Source: CAWBRY01 sp963791295 (GTDB lineage Bacteria > Bacteroidota > Bacteroidia > Chitinophagales > Chitinophagaceae). Taken from it: 64,000 nt of DNA. The DNA is taken from assembly GCA_963791295.1 (NCBI GenBank), contig CAWBRY010000001.1, positions 868,001 through 932,000 of the forward strand, read 5' to 3'. Positions 20,425 to 29,409 of the stretch are shown in pieces; within the stretch, counting starts at the first letter, position 1, and each line of letters starts with the position of its first letter. The position numbers were made by a program, and so were the translations under genes. The notes beneath the pieces are model-generated. The model searched no databases. It was given only the letters and a program-made list of their open reading frames with translations, and was not told the origin of the DNA.

Positions 20425-21402
20425 TTACCGCAGTAAATAGTTGCCCGCCAATCCTTTATTAAATCTCCAGGTGGCGTAGGCGCTGTTAATGTGTACAAGG
20501 GTGGCGGGCAGGGAAGAGAGCGATTTTACTGAAATGATCTCGAAGACAAACAGTTTGTGAATGCCATGTATGAAAGATTCTTTTAATTCCAGTTCGCGAT
20601 AAAATAATGCTCCCAATGGTAAAGGTAATTGAAGCGTCGTAGAATTCATTTCCGCGAATGGGAAATGGGACTTCTGTTTCGGATCCTGCATATGATTTTT
20701 CCCGAGGCCATAAGCAGTTTTGAAGGTATTGACATGGACTTGTGAAATGAGAATCCTCTTGTTTTGTTCAACCTGCCCGCAAGCCTTTCCCTCATGACGA
20801 AGCGAGCCAACATAATGCTTATCACCTGCCGGCCCGTGCAGATCGGTTGGGAATAGATTGAATAAATCTCCCTCAGCAAGACTAATCATGGAAATATTCC
20901 TCGGTATGGCATAGGAGATCTCAACCTGTTTATACAAATTGCCAGCTAAGTATACATTGCCTGGTTTTTTTTTGTAAAGCCGGTTATTCAGGCCGATGAT
21001 ATACTGATGAAAAGCTGATAGAAATGAATGATCTCCATGAATCCCTTCGAAATAGTAGAGATTCAAATCTCCAATTGTTATTGTTCTGATCCATTTCATG
21101 GAAAGCAGGGCAATAGCATCCTTTTGTCCGATATGATCGTTAGGAAGCAGGACCCTTTGACTGAACACGATATTGATTTGCCGCGCCAGGCCTCCATCCT
21201 CATCTACAGGGATCGGAAGTGTAAAGATCAACGGATGATAACCTGTAAATAAATGACGATCCGTAATATCCCGGACCACCTTGTCGTCATCTACCAGATA
21301 AGCGTGGAGCGGATCGGGAAATGTTTCTTTTGCAAGGCAAAGGAATTCCTGCGGATAATGAAGACCGTTCAGCTTCTGAAGCAATTTTTGAAACAATCGC
21401 AT
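20425..21402 (-). CDS. Unrecognised 325-residue protein, possibly flavin-reductase-like barrel
   Basis: First gene of the minus-strand radical SAM operon, ATG at 21402. There is no signal peptide and no clear membrane helix. I do not firmly recognise it. Residues about 165-245 read AIPRNISMISLAEGD, FNLFPTDLHGP, VGSLRHEGKACGQV and ILISQVH. This order of small strands with an FNxFP turn is reminiscent of FMN-binding split-barrel flavin reductases. A flavin reductase could supply electrons to radical SAM enzymes, but that is inference. The N-terminal half shows no familiar motif. Spacing to the next gene is 43 bp. Confidence 0.7.
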   Translation of the reverse strand: MRLFQKLLQKLNGLHYPQEFLCLAKETFPDPLHAYLVDDDKVVRDITDRHLFTGYHPLIFTLPIPVDEDGGLARQINIVFSQRVLLPNDHIGQKDAIALLSMKWIRTITIGDLNLYYFEGIHGDHSFLSAFHQYIIGLNNRLYKKKPGNVYLAGNLYKQVEISYAIPRNISMISLAEGDLFNLFPTDLHGPAGDKHYVGSLRHEGKACGQVEQNKRILISQVHVNTFKTAYGLGKNHMQDPKQKSHFPFAEMNSTTLQLPLPLGALFYRELELKESFIHGIHKLFVFEIISVKSLSSLPATLVHINSAYATWRFNKGLAGNYLLR

Positions 21403-21470
21403 AAAATATTACGGCTACTGAATGATATCGCCGAAAAAAGCTAAACCAGTCATTTCGACTTTATCCTATA

Positions 21471-21478
21471 CAAATTTA
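21471..21478 (-). promoter_or_regulatory. Putative -7 promoter element for the radical SAM operon
   Basis: On the minus strand this reads TAAATTTG, a full match to the Bacteroidota TAnnTTTG element. It lies 68 bp before the ATG of the first operon gene. A good -33 element at standard spacing is not obvious. On the other strand TATTTTTG at 21486-21493 also fits the element but sits only 4 bp from the membrane protein's ATG. Confidence 0.4.
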
Positions 21479-21497
21479 TAAAGTATATTTTTGAACC

Positions 21498-22625
21498 ATG
21501 CGCCATCAAAGATTATCCTTCCTGGTCAAAGCAATATATTTTGTATGCATTGCAGGGATAGGGATCTATTGCTTTACGCGGCCGCTGTATAATTGGGACA
21601 TGCTTCCTTATGCCGCGATAGTCTTGAAGTGGGACGGCGCCAGCAATGCGGAAGCTCACGACCTGAGCTATGCACTGACCAGAAAAAACATACCCGCCGA
21701 AAATTACAGTCAGTTGACAGACAGCATGCATGGGTACAGGAATAGAATGTTCAAAGATCCCCAGGCATTTGAATCTCAGCTACCATTCTATGTCGTTAAA
21801 CCCCTCTATACGGGATTGACTTATGTTTCCTATCGGACAGGCGTTGCACTTCCCAATGCGACACTGATTCCTTCACTTATATCGTTTATGCTGATCGGAG
21901 TCTTGCTTTTTCATTGGATAAATATTTACTTAAGATTGCCCATGACCTTGCTCGTAGCGCTGGCAATGATGATTTCTTCTCCCATGATAGAGATCGCAAA
22001 GACTGCGTCCCCGGATTGCCTGTCCACCCTTTTTCTATTTGCTGCTTTCTATTGTATTTTAGAAAAACCCTCCTTGCGATGGACTTACATCTGGATGCTT
22101 GCGGCACTGTTTGCCCGACTGGACAATATCGTAACCTGCCTTATCATTCTGGCATTTCTTTATTCAAGTAAAAATTGGTACACGAAAATTTCATTTCGAA
22201 CTATTTTGAGCCTTTGGACCTTCCTGGTCATATCTTACTTTTTGATTGGATGGATGGCAATGAAATATGAATGGAGCATTTTCTTCTATCCCGATTTTGC
22301 AAGTCGTCTTCACCCGGCCTATGGCACCAATACACAATTTTCGCTATCAGGATATTTTCGATTAATGTATGAGCATGCGTTGGGGGGCATAAATCATTCT
22401 TACCTGGCGGTTTTTTTGGGATTGCTATTCCTCTATTTATCCGATGCCTTTCCTTTTAAGAAAATAACTTTTGAGCAATCTTTTGCTCTTATCATTCCCC
22501 TGATTCTCGTCTTGCGGTTTATATTGTATCCTGATATTTCGGACCGGTTTTATAATGCATTTTACCTCGTGATTATCATTTTAATGGTTAAGAAACTTTA
22601 TGCAGACCAGCGGCTCCTTTCCTAA
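21498..22625 (+). CDS. Polytopic membrane protein of the glycan locus, GT-C-like
   Basis: 375 residues with roughly nine to ten hydrophobic segments from residue 8 onward. The first extracytoplasmic loop carries NWDMLPYAA soon after helix 1. An acidic residue at this place is typical of GT-C polyprenyl-dependent glycosyltransferases, so a sugar transfer on the periplasmic face is possible. No named family is firmly recognised. The 3' end overlaps the GT2-GT9 fusion gene by 26 bp on the same strand, so the two form an operon. It is divergent from the radical SAM operon. Confidence 0.75.
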   Translation: MRHQRLSFLVKAIYFVCIAGIGIYCFTRPLYNWDMLPYAAIVLKWDGASNAEAHDLSYALTRKNIPAENYSQLTDSMHGYRNRMFKDPQAFESQLPFYVVKPLYTGLTYVSYRTGVALPNATLIPSLISFMLIGVLLFHWINIYLRLPMTLLVALAMMISSPMIEIAKTASPDCLSTLFLFAAFYCILEKPSLRWTYIWMLAALFARLDNIVTCLIILAFLYSSKNWYTKISFRTILSLWTFLVISYFLIGWMAMKYEWSIFFYPDFASRLHPAYGTNTQFSLSGYFRLMYEHALGGINHSYLAVFLGLLFLYLSDAFPFKKITFEQSFALIIPLILVLRFILYPDISDRFYNAFYLVIIILMVKKLYADQRLLS

Positions 22626-24528
22626 AGTCAGTATCATCATGCCGACCTATAACAGGCAAGATCTGATCAATGAAACGATTCAAAGCATCCGCAGTCAAAC
22701 CTATACGAACTGGGAGCTTATCGTTGTCGATGATGGATCTGATGATCAAACGGAGGAAGTTATTCATCAGATTAAAGACGAGCGAATCCGGTTTTATAAG
22801 GCAGGCAGGGTGGGGGTGAATGGAAAAATAAAAAACCTGGGCTTAAAAAAGGTGACGGGGCAGTTAATTGCATTTATAGATTCCGACGATCTATGGGCCT
22901 CATCGAAACTAGAAAAACAGGTAGCAGCCCTGGCTCAATACCCGGATGCAGGGTTCTCACTTACAGGTGGCTATGATTTCAAGATCCAGGGACAACCGCT
23001 CGGACAATTTTACAAACAAAAGGAAGGGATGCGGTATGGGCATGTGTTTAATTCTTTTTTTCTATCGGAGGTCGCAGGTACAATGCCTACACTAATGCTT
23101 CGAAGAGAATGTCTCGAACGTACAGGCGAATTTGAAGAAGACAAGGCATTCACTGATGTAGACTTCATCTTAACGCTGGCGTGGAATTATAATGCTATTA
23201 TTTTATATGAACCGCTCTTCTATAGACGTATCCACAGCAACAATTATAGCAGCGCCCATTGGGAAGAAAATTATAAACAGGGCATTGACACAGTTCGAAA
23301 GTACAAACGGAAAAAAATGTTGCCGGCCAGCATTGCCCGAACCTCATTATTTAAATCGTATGTCAACTTTGGCGAGGATTATTTGTCAAGAAAAAAGACA
23401 AGAAAAGCCATTGTGCAATTCATGAGAGCCTGGAAGAGCAAGCCACTTAGCATCATACCGGTAAAAAAAACCGCCAAGGCAATTTTGCATCATTTTAAGA
23501 AATCAGATATTCCGTCAAAGCCATGGGAAAAAAAATCCATGCCCCGGCGAATACTGGCCATACGGTTACAGGCTATGGGCGACCTGGTAATAACGCTCCC
23601 TTACCTGCAACAATTGAGAAACACCCTGCCTTCCGGATCGCGTCTCGACCTTCTAACCCGGGAAGAAGTAGAATTAATTCCAAAGAACATAGAATTATTT
23701 GACAAAGTATATTCAATACGCGGAGGACGCAACGTCAAAAAACAATTCATTCATGTTTCCTGGCTCTTGCCTTCCCTTATGGCACGCCGTTATGAAGTTG
23801 TCATTGATCTTCAGAACAACATTGTCACTCATTATGTAAGAAAGGCTCTCATGCCAAAAGCGTGGTCGGTGTTTGACCGGTTTTCTCCAATACCTGCCGG
23901 AGAAAGCACTCGCCTGACAATAATGGCAGCCGGATTGGGAGAATGTTTTCCAGAATCCCGGTTCAAATTGAAGAAGGAGAACGTTGCCAATGAAATTTTA
24001 AAATCAAATGGTTGGAAGGAGGAAAATCAACTGGTGGTAATAAATCCTGCCGGCGCTTTCAGCACACGCAACTGGCCAATTGAAAATTACGTGGGCTTTG
24101 CAAAACAGTGGCTAACCAGGTTTCCAAATACCCAATTCCTGGTCATTGGAGTCAACCAGATATTAGAAAAGGCCGCCTTCTTAAAAACAGAATTGGGATC
24201 GAGCTTGATAGATCTTGTCAATAAGACAAATCCTGTGCAGGCATTCTCCATCATTCAACAAGTGAATTTCGTTTTATCAGAAGACTCCGGCTTGATGCAC
24301 ATGGCCTGGGTATCGGGCATTCCAACCCTTGCGATGTTCGGATCAACGCGCAGTGACCGGGCCAGGCCGTTGGGACAACATAGCTTGTTATTGCATTCAT
24401 CGGATCTGCCATGCGGTAATTGTATGCTCGAAATATGTGCGTATGGGGATAACCATTGCCTCACCCGCTATTCCCCTCAATTTGTTTTTGAGCAAGCCTC
24501 TAAATTGTTTGCGTTAAGCGTCAAATAG
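22600..24528 (+). CDS. Bifunctional glycosyltransferase: GT2 domain fused to GT9 heptosyltransferase-like domain
   Basis: 642 residues. Residues 8-230 are a GT-A family 2 domain: VSIIMPTYNR, VVDDGSDD and FIDSDDLW (metal-binding DxD). Residues from about 318 onward are a GT9 domain as in WaaC/WaaF: ILAIRLQAMGDLVITLP, then PAGAFSTRNWP and EDSGLMHMAW, which contact the ADP-heptose nucleotide. A single protein may therefore add two successive sugars, one possibly a heptose, to a core or oligosaccharide. The junction near residues 300-318 is basic and lacks a stop or shift. ATG 22600 lies inside the end of the membrane protein gene. Its 3' end overlaps the convergent GT4 gene by 15 bp. Confidence 0.92.
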   Translation: MQTSGSFPKVSIIMPTYNRQDLINETIQSIRSQTYTNWELIVVDDGSDDQTEEVIHQIKDERIRFYKAGRVGVNGKIKNLGLKKVTGQLIAFIDSDDLWASSKLEKQVAALAQYPDAGFSLTGGYDFKIQGQPLGQFYKQKEGMRYGHVFNSFFLSEVAGTMPTLMLRRECLERTGEFEEDKAFTDVDFILTLAWNYNAIILYEPLFYRRIHSNNYSSAHWEENYKQGIDTVRKYKRKKMLPASIARTSLFKSYVNFGEDYLSRKKTRKAIVQFMRAWKSKPLSIIPVKKTAKAILHHFKKSDIPSKPWEKKSMPRRILAIRLQAMGDLVITLPYLQQLRNTLPSGSRLDLLTREEVELIPKNIELFDKVYSIRGGRNVKKQFIHVSWLLPSLMARRYEVVIDLQNNIVTHYVRKALMPKAWSVFDRFSPIPAGESTRLTIMAAGLGECFPESRFKLKKENVANEILKSNGWKEENQLVVINPAGAFSTRNWPIENYVGFAKQWLTRFPNTQFLVIGVNQILEKAAFLKTELGSSLIDLVNKTNPVQAFSIIQQVNFVLSEDSGLMHMAWVSGIPTLAMFGSTRSDRARPLGQHSLLLHSSDLPCGNCMLEICAYGDNHCLTRYSPQFVFEQASKLFALSVK

Positions 24529-25572
24529 CTCCATAATAGAATTCGCTGAATCGCTCATAGAATAAGGTACTATCGGAGAATGATCAATTTGTGAACTTAA
24601 TAAGATTGCCAGCGCAGCGTTCTTCATCTCTTCTGTTGATTGGACAATTTTCCAGTGCTGTATTTGCTGGTTCATGGCCTTGCAAAAACTGATCACTTGT
24701 GTTCCCTGCGACAACGCTTCCAGGCAGACTCCGGAGAATCCTTCATAAGAGGAGGGGTGTACCAAAATTTTTGCACGCCGCATTATTGCCAGCACCTCTT
24801 CATGCGCGACTTCACCAAACAATTTCAGGTTCGATTCGAGCCCGAGCTCTGCAATACGGCCTTCCAAAAGCTTTTTTTCCGGACCCTTGCCGACCACTGC
24901 TGCTTTTATCTCCGGCAATTCTGATTTCATTTCCTTGATCAGGTCCAACAGGATGGAATATTGCTTAAGAGGTATCAAAGACCCGACTGCGAGGATATCA
25001 ATATCTCTTGCTTGTGAGGATGCAGTGAAGGGTTGTGTTTGAATACCCGGTGGGATTACTCTGGCCGGCATCACGCCATAGTTGTTCCTAAATTCAGACT
25101 GCAGGAAATCGGAGAGAGCGATCAGCTCATCAGCCTGGGCACCCACTTTTCCTGGGTATTTATTTCCTTTCCTTGCATCCTGTCCCATGATCCAGCAATA
25201 ATGTTTGAGATTAAATTCATCTGCGAAATGTTTGCCTACCCAGGCACATTCGCCGTACCAAAAGCTGAGCAGACCGATGACCGTCGTTTGATTATTAATT
25301 TCCTTTAGCGCCTTTCTTATTTTTTTCCGGAGCATTAATCGTGTGATCGATCCTTTGTTTCTTCCATCGAAGCTTATTACCATCACGCCATTCCAATCAT
25401 ATCTTTTTTTGACATAGGGATATTGAAAGGTCAGCACTATGATCCTCAGTTGAGGATAATTTATTTTTAGCCGCCTGACAAAATCCTGCTGCATCGGCAG
25501 GCATGTTGTGTCCATCTCCGATTCGGGGAAGCCGGGAGTAAGAATCGCCAGTGTCTTTTCAGTCATGGTCAT
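24514..25572 (-). CDS. Family 4 glycosyltransferase
   Basis: 352 residues with a GT-B fold. The C-terminal half shows ILAVGSLIPLKQY, AVVGKGPEKKLLEG, LFGEVAHEEVL and HPSSYEGFSGVCLEAL. The last holds the E-x7-E-type motif that binds the sugar-nucleotide donor. It is a retaining cytoplasmic transferase acting on a lipid-linked glycan; sugar and linkage are not readable. ATG 25572 lies inside the ABC transporter 3' end (14-bp overlap); a second ATG at 25566 is also usable. It is the last gene of the long minus-strand glycan operon. Confidence 0.92.
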   Translation of the reverse strand: MTMTEKTLAILTPGFPESEMDTTCLPMQQDFVRRLKINYPQLRIIVLTFQYPYVKKRYDWNGVMVISFDGRNKGSITRLMLRKKIRKALKEINNQTTVIGLLSFWYGECAWVGKHFADEFNLKHYCWIMGQDARKGNKYPGKVGAQADELIALSDFLQSEFRNNYGVMPARVIPPGIQTQPFTASSQARDIDILAVGSLIPLKQYSILLDLIKEMKSELPEIKAAVVGKGPEKKLLEGRIAELGLESNLKLFGEVAHEEVLAIMRRAKILVHPSSYEGFSGVCLEALSQGTQVISFCKAMNQQIQHWKIVQSTEEMKNAALAILLSSQIDHSPIVPYSMSDSANSIMELFDA

Positions 25573-27232
25573 CTAAAGAGAGAATTTTATCGCAATAAGC
25601 CAGACTTTTTTTATCATGAGTGATCATCACCACCATTTTCCCTTCACGGGATAATTGATGAAAGTGTTCGAGCAGTGATATGGTAGATAATTCATCCAGC
25701 TCGTTGAAAGGCTCATCCAGTAGGATCAGCTCAGCTTTTTTATAGAGAGCGCGGGCAATGGCTACTCTTTGCTGCTGCCCTCCGCTGATATTCTTGCCGT
25801 TCTCTGAAATGACTTTCTCGAGGCCATCGGGGGCGAGGTTAATTAGATCTTTTAATCCCGACATTTCAAGAGCATACTTCAAATTTTTTTCGTTGTGGCC
25901 TGTTTCTTCGAAAGTGATATTTTTTAAAAGCGTATCATGGATAAAGAATGGCTGTTGACGGACATAAGAAATGGAAGGCCAGCATTCTTTTAAATCATTA
26001 ATCTTTGCGGGCTGGTCGTTCAATAATATTTGCCCGCTTGCTGGTGCCAGAAATCCGAGGATGAGGTTGAATATGGTCGTCTTTCCTGCGCCAGATTTAC
26101 CCGTGATTCCAATCAGCTCTCCTTTGTTCAATGTGAGAGATATATTATTTAACACGGGCAAGTCGCCATAACGGAACTGGACATTTTTCAATGTCAGAGA
26201 TCGGAGGGGTCCAATGTGATTGGCTGGCTGATCCACCGGTAGGGTCTTATTGCCTGGTTCGAGGTCGGTCACCGCAAATTCATAAGCTTTCATTTGCCCG
26301 CTGATATTGATTATTTTGACAATGCCCGGAATGATCTTATAAGCAGCCGCCATAAACGCTCCGATCGTCAATAAAGCCGCGCTATCATCGTTACCTGTCC
26401 ACTTAGCAATGGCAATCAGAATGAAGAGTCCCAGGATGGCGAAAATTTCAATGATGCGACTGGGCATGGTTTGTAGCGCAAGCGAATCAAAAAGGTGCTT
26501 GCTGAAAATCTTTCGGGAATCAATAAAACGGCGCAGGAAAAATTCATTTCTGATATAAATATTGCTTTCTACATATCCTTTTAATGCATCGAGCACGTAT
26601 TGAAAAGACTTTTCATTGCTTGATTGGATATTCCTTTTGGTAGTGGTCAGCCTTTTTTTAATGAAATAGAATACAGCGATGACGGGTGGTAATAGAATAA
26701 CGAGCAACAGCAGGAATAACCTGGCATCAAAGAGGAGAATGGCGACGACGGTGATTAATATAAGAAAGAGTTGCGTAATGATCTGTTGAATACCCGAGAG
26801 CATGTATTGGCAAAATTCGAAAGGTTGAAGGCATATCTTGCGAATCTGTGCCGAGGAATCAACATTCACAAATTCCTCCATGCCAGACTGCTGGTAATTG
26901 ATGAGGTTGTTTCGTGAAAGACGAATCGCGACGGTCCCGATAAACTGAAAATGAGTGCGCGATATAAAATAACCCATTCCATTCTTTAATCCAAACAGGA
27001 GGAAGAAAATAACAATGTACAGGAGGGAGTTTTTACTGGCCAGCCATTGATGTAGAAATGGCAATCTTCCGGGTTGATCAGGCTGAATATAAAAGTGTAC
27101 GATCCACAGCAATAAGGCCAGTGAAAGTATATCAACAACACTAATGATTATATCTGCAATGATCAATGTAGCGAACTCTCTCTTTTCTTTCCTATTTAAA
27201 ATAGCCCAGGTATTTTTTAGTATCTGCTTCAC
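25559..27232 (-). CDS. ABC exporter half-transporter (MsbA/PglK-like fusion of membrane and ATPase domains)
   Basis: 557 residues. About six membrane segments lie within residues 1-310. The ATPase has Walker A GITGKSGAGKTT near residue 378, signature ISGGQQQRVA near 482 and Walker B AELILLDEPFNELD. It works as a homodimer in the inner membrane. In a glycan locus, PglK-like members flip lipid-linked oligosaccharides, so it may work beside or replace the Wzx flippase, whose gene is frameshifted here. The start is GTG at 27232 (MKQILKNTW). A gap of 59 bp separates it from the upstream GT2 gene. Confidence 0.92.
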   Translation of the reverse strand: MKQILKNTWAILNRKEKREFATLIIADIIISVVDILSLALLLWIVHFYIQPDQPGRLPFLHQWLASKNSLLYIVIFFLLFGLKNGMGYFISRTHFQFIGTVAIRLSRNNLINYQQSGMEEFVNVDSSAQIRKICLQPFEFCQYMLSGIQQIITQLFLILITVVAILLFDARLFLLLLVILLPPVIAVFYFIKKRLTTTKRNIQSSNEKSFQYVLDALKGYVESNIYIRNEFFLRRFIDSRKIFSKHLFDSLALQTMPSRIIEIFAILGLFILIAIAKWTGNDDSAALLTIGAFMAAAYKIIPGIVKIINISGQMKAYEFAVTDLEPGNKTLPVDQPANHIGPLRSLTLKNVQFRYGDLPVLNNISLTLNKGELIGITGKSGAGKTTIFNLILGFLAPASGQILLNDQPAKINDLKECWPSISYVRQQPFFIHDTLLKNITFEETGHNEKNLKYALEMSGLKDLINLAPDGLEKVISENGKNISGGQQQRVAIARALYKKAELILLDEPFNELDELSTISLLEHFHQLSREGKMVVMITHDKKSLAYCDKILSLDDHD

Positions 27233-27291
27233 TCAGTGACAGGCATTAGGTAGCCATATAAATGTAGATTGAAATTAGATAAATTGGGATA

Positions 27292-28113
27292 TTAGCCTTC
27301 ACTTACGGCAGTCCTGGTCTCGGGCATTGCCGGCTTAGCCAATTCCCTGACCACTTTTTGGCGGTTCTGTTGCAGGCGATACAGTTTGCTATATTTTAAG
27401 AAAACCTGGTGGGTAGTGTGGACCGCCACGCTGAACCCTTCAAATCCATCGAGGAAACCCAGGCGAAATAAGTAGCCATTAAGAAAGGCCCAGGCGGGAT
27501 GGATCAGCATTTTGAACCAGGAGCTGCGATAACCGGTATTATATAACGAAACAGCCGCGATGGTCGAGAGACGGTTGTTTCGCCATACGAGGTCTTCAAT
27601 AGTTTCAAAGGCATGATGAAGAATATCTCCAGAGAGGTGTTCGACAGGGAAATTTTTCTGGATCACAATCTTATCATGAGGGTTCAAGCCACCCCAATGT
27701 GCCACCCTTCGATCAAACAAACGGATCTTTTTATCCGGGTACCAAAGACCGTGCAGTATAAACCGCCCGCAGAGACTGGTACATCGATTCATCCGGTAGG
27801 CGCGAAATGGAAATGACTTTTTCGCTTCGAGAATCGATGCAGCGAGCTTCTCGCTCAATGCTTCATCTGCGTCGAGACTTAGGATGTAATTATGAGAGGC
27901 AAGCTGCAAGGCGAAATTTTTCTGAGCTATGTACCCTCTGAATTTTTCATAGTAAATCACTGCTCCATGATTGCGCGCAATCTCCACCGTTTGGTCTGTC
28001 GAATAGGAATCCAACACAATCACTTCATCGGCTATTGATTTCACTGAATCTATGCAACGGGCAATATTCAATTCTTCATTAAACGTGATGATAACAACAG
28101 ATAGCGAATGCAT
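27292..28113 (-). CDS. Family 2 glycosyltransferase, WaaE/KdtX-like
   Basis: 273 residues. The GT-A domain begins LSVVIITFNEELNIARCI, with VLDSYSTDQT and the metal site SLDADE near residue 88. The QKNFAL motif and the C-terminal WFKMLIHPAW and YLFRLGFLDG segments match the WaaE/KdtX group that adds glucose or a similar sugar to the lipopolysaccharide inner core. The C-terminal region is amphipathic and may touch the membrane. ATG at 28113 lies 9 bp after the stop of the upstream ligase gene. Confidence 0.9.
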   Translation of the reverse strand: MHSLSVVIITFNEELNIARCIDSVKSIADEVIVLDSYSTDQTVEIARNHGAVIYYEKFRGYIAQKNFALQLASHNYILSLDADEALSEKLAASILEAKKSFPFRAYRMNRCTSLCGRFILHGLWYPDKKIRLFDRRVAHWGGLNPHDKIVIQKNFPVEHLSGDILHHAFETIEDLVWRNNRLSTIAAVSLYNTGYRSSWFKMLIHPAWAFLNGYLFRLGFLDGFEGFSVAVHTTHQVFLKYSKLYRLQQNRQKVVRELAKPAMPETRTAVSEG

Positions 28114-28122
28114 AGTCTAAAT

Positions 28123-29409
28123 TTAGTTTACCACTGGCTTACGGAGTCTTTTGTCGGTAAATCGGAATAATTCATCAAAAGGTTTGCTGGTTTTTGCAAA
28201 AAGGGAGAAGAAAAAGGCATAGAAAAAAATGCCTTTGTTAACGTCCAGTATATTTTCTGAGAGAGACACGAGACCGATCAATATCATAAAACTGATGAAT
28301 ATGACATTTCGCTCCCGCCAGGCGCTCAAGAAACCCGCATACAGCGTAAAGAAAAACACTAGCAAGCCGAATAAACCTGTTTTGATCTGAATACTTAGGT
28401 ATTGGTTGTGGGCATTTAGTTCATGGACATAAGAGTCATAAAGATGATAGCTAAAATAAGCCTCTTTCAAAAGCCTTTTTTCCGATCCGCTACCATGGCC
28501 AATGAGCGGAGCATGCGCGACCAGCGGCAATGCGCTCTTCCACCGCGCAAGTCGTGGTTCCAGGATTCGATTGTTAGCGGAGGTATCTGCAAGGTCTCCT
28601 TTGAATTCCGTTAAATATCTTCCTTTGAACGCATCTATCCGTGTAACGCCAAAGACGACCAGGACAGCAAGCATGATGGTAACAAGAATGAACCTGGTCC
28701 TTTTTGCACCCTTTCCAAGGCGGAAAAAGAAAGTCTGGAGAATGATTATGATTGTGGCAACCAGCACAGATTTTACCGCGAGTTGAAGTAAGCCCGCCAT
28801 TAACACCACGATGCATAAGACATGCAATAAAATGGTCCGATCAATCCTGCCAGATACCATCGAAAGAAATACAGCAATCGCCAGTGCAACGTAGACAGAA
28901 AGGTAGGTGGCATGAAGACCAATGGGTTCTGAAAAATTGTGATTGATAAACGAACGGGAGAAAAGCGTCTCTAATGGCAATTTGTTATATAAAATGATCC
29001 GAAACGCGTCAAAATACAAATAGAGGATCGTTGCCACGCAGGTAAGTCCGAACAGGATCAATAAATTTTTCTTGTACTTCTGAAGATCCAGCGCTGACAG
29101 TGAAAGAATGATAGGAAATACAAGTATTGTCAATTGTCGGATACAATCCTTAATCCCTTCCTTCTGGTCATGAGACCAGATCAATCCAACCACATTTAAA
29201 AGAAATACAGAACAGAGTAGAAGATTTTGCCATTTTGGTGTAGTTAGCCGTTTCCGGAGTCTGACATGAATAAGAGTATGCAGAACAAAGCTGACGACCA
29301 CCAATTGACTATAGAACCGATCGAAAGGTAAAAACATGAGGAAGAGTGCCAGGTGATAGTAGCTGATCTTGTTTTCTAAGCTGTCTTCTATGGTAAATAG
29401 ATTTGTCAT
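28123..29409 (-). CDS. O-antigen ligase/polymerase-like membrane protein (Wzy/WaaL fold)
   Basis: 428 residues with about eleven hydrophobic segments and a large periplasmic loop near residues 270-345. That loop contains PLIGHGSGSEKR and ELNAHNQYLSIQIKTG. The HxxxNxYL-like pattern is the hallmark of the Wzy_C/O-antigen ligase superfamily. Members polymerise repeat units or ligate glycans to lipid A core in the periplasm. Polymerase and ligase cannot be told apart by sequence alone. The start overlaps the upstream GT2 stop by 4 bp (ATGA). Confidence 0.88.
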   Translation of the reverse strand: MTNLFTIEDSLENKISYYHLALFLMFLPFDRFYSQLVVVSFVLHTLIHVRLRKRLTTPKWQNLLLCSVFLLNVVGLIWSHDQKEGIKDCIRQLTILVFPIILSLSALDLQKYKKNLLILFGLTCVATILYLYFDAFRIILYNKLPLETLFSRSFINHNFSEPIGLHATYLSVYVALAIAVFLSMVSGRIDRTILLHVLCIVVLMAGLLQLAVKSVLVATIIIILQTFFFRLGKGAKRTRFILVTIMLAVLVVFGVTRIDAFKGRYLTEFKGDLADTSANNRILEPRLARWKSALPLVAHAPLIGHGSGSEKRLLKEAYFSYHLYDSYVHELNAHNQYLSIQIKTGLFGLLVFFFTLYAGFLSAWRERNVIFISFMILIGLVSLSENILDVNKGIFFYAFFFSLFAKTSKPFDELFRFTDKRLRKPVVN

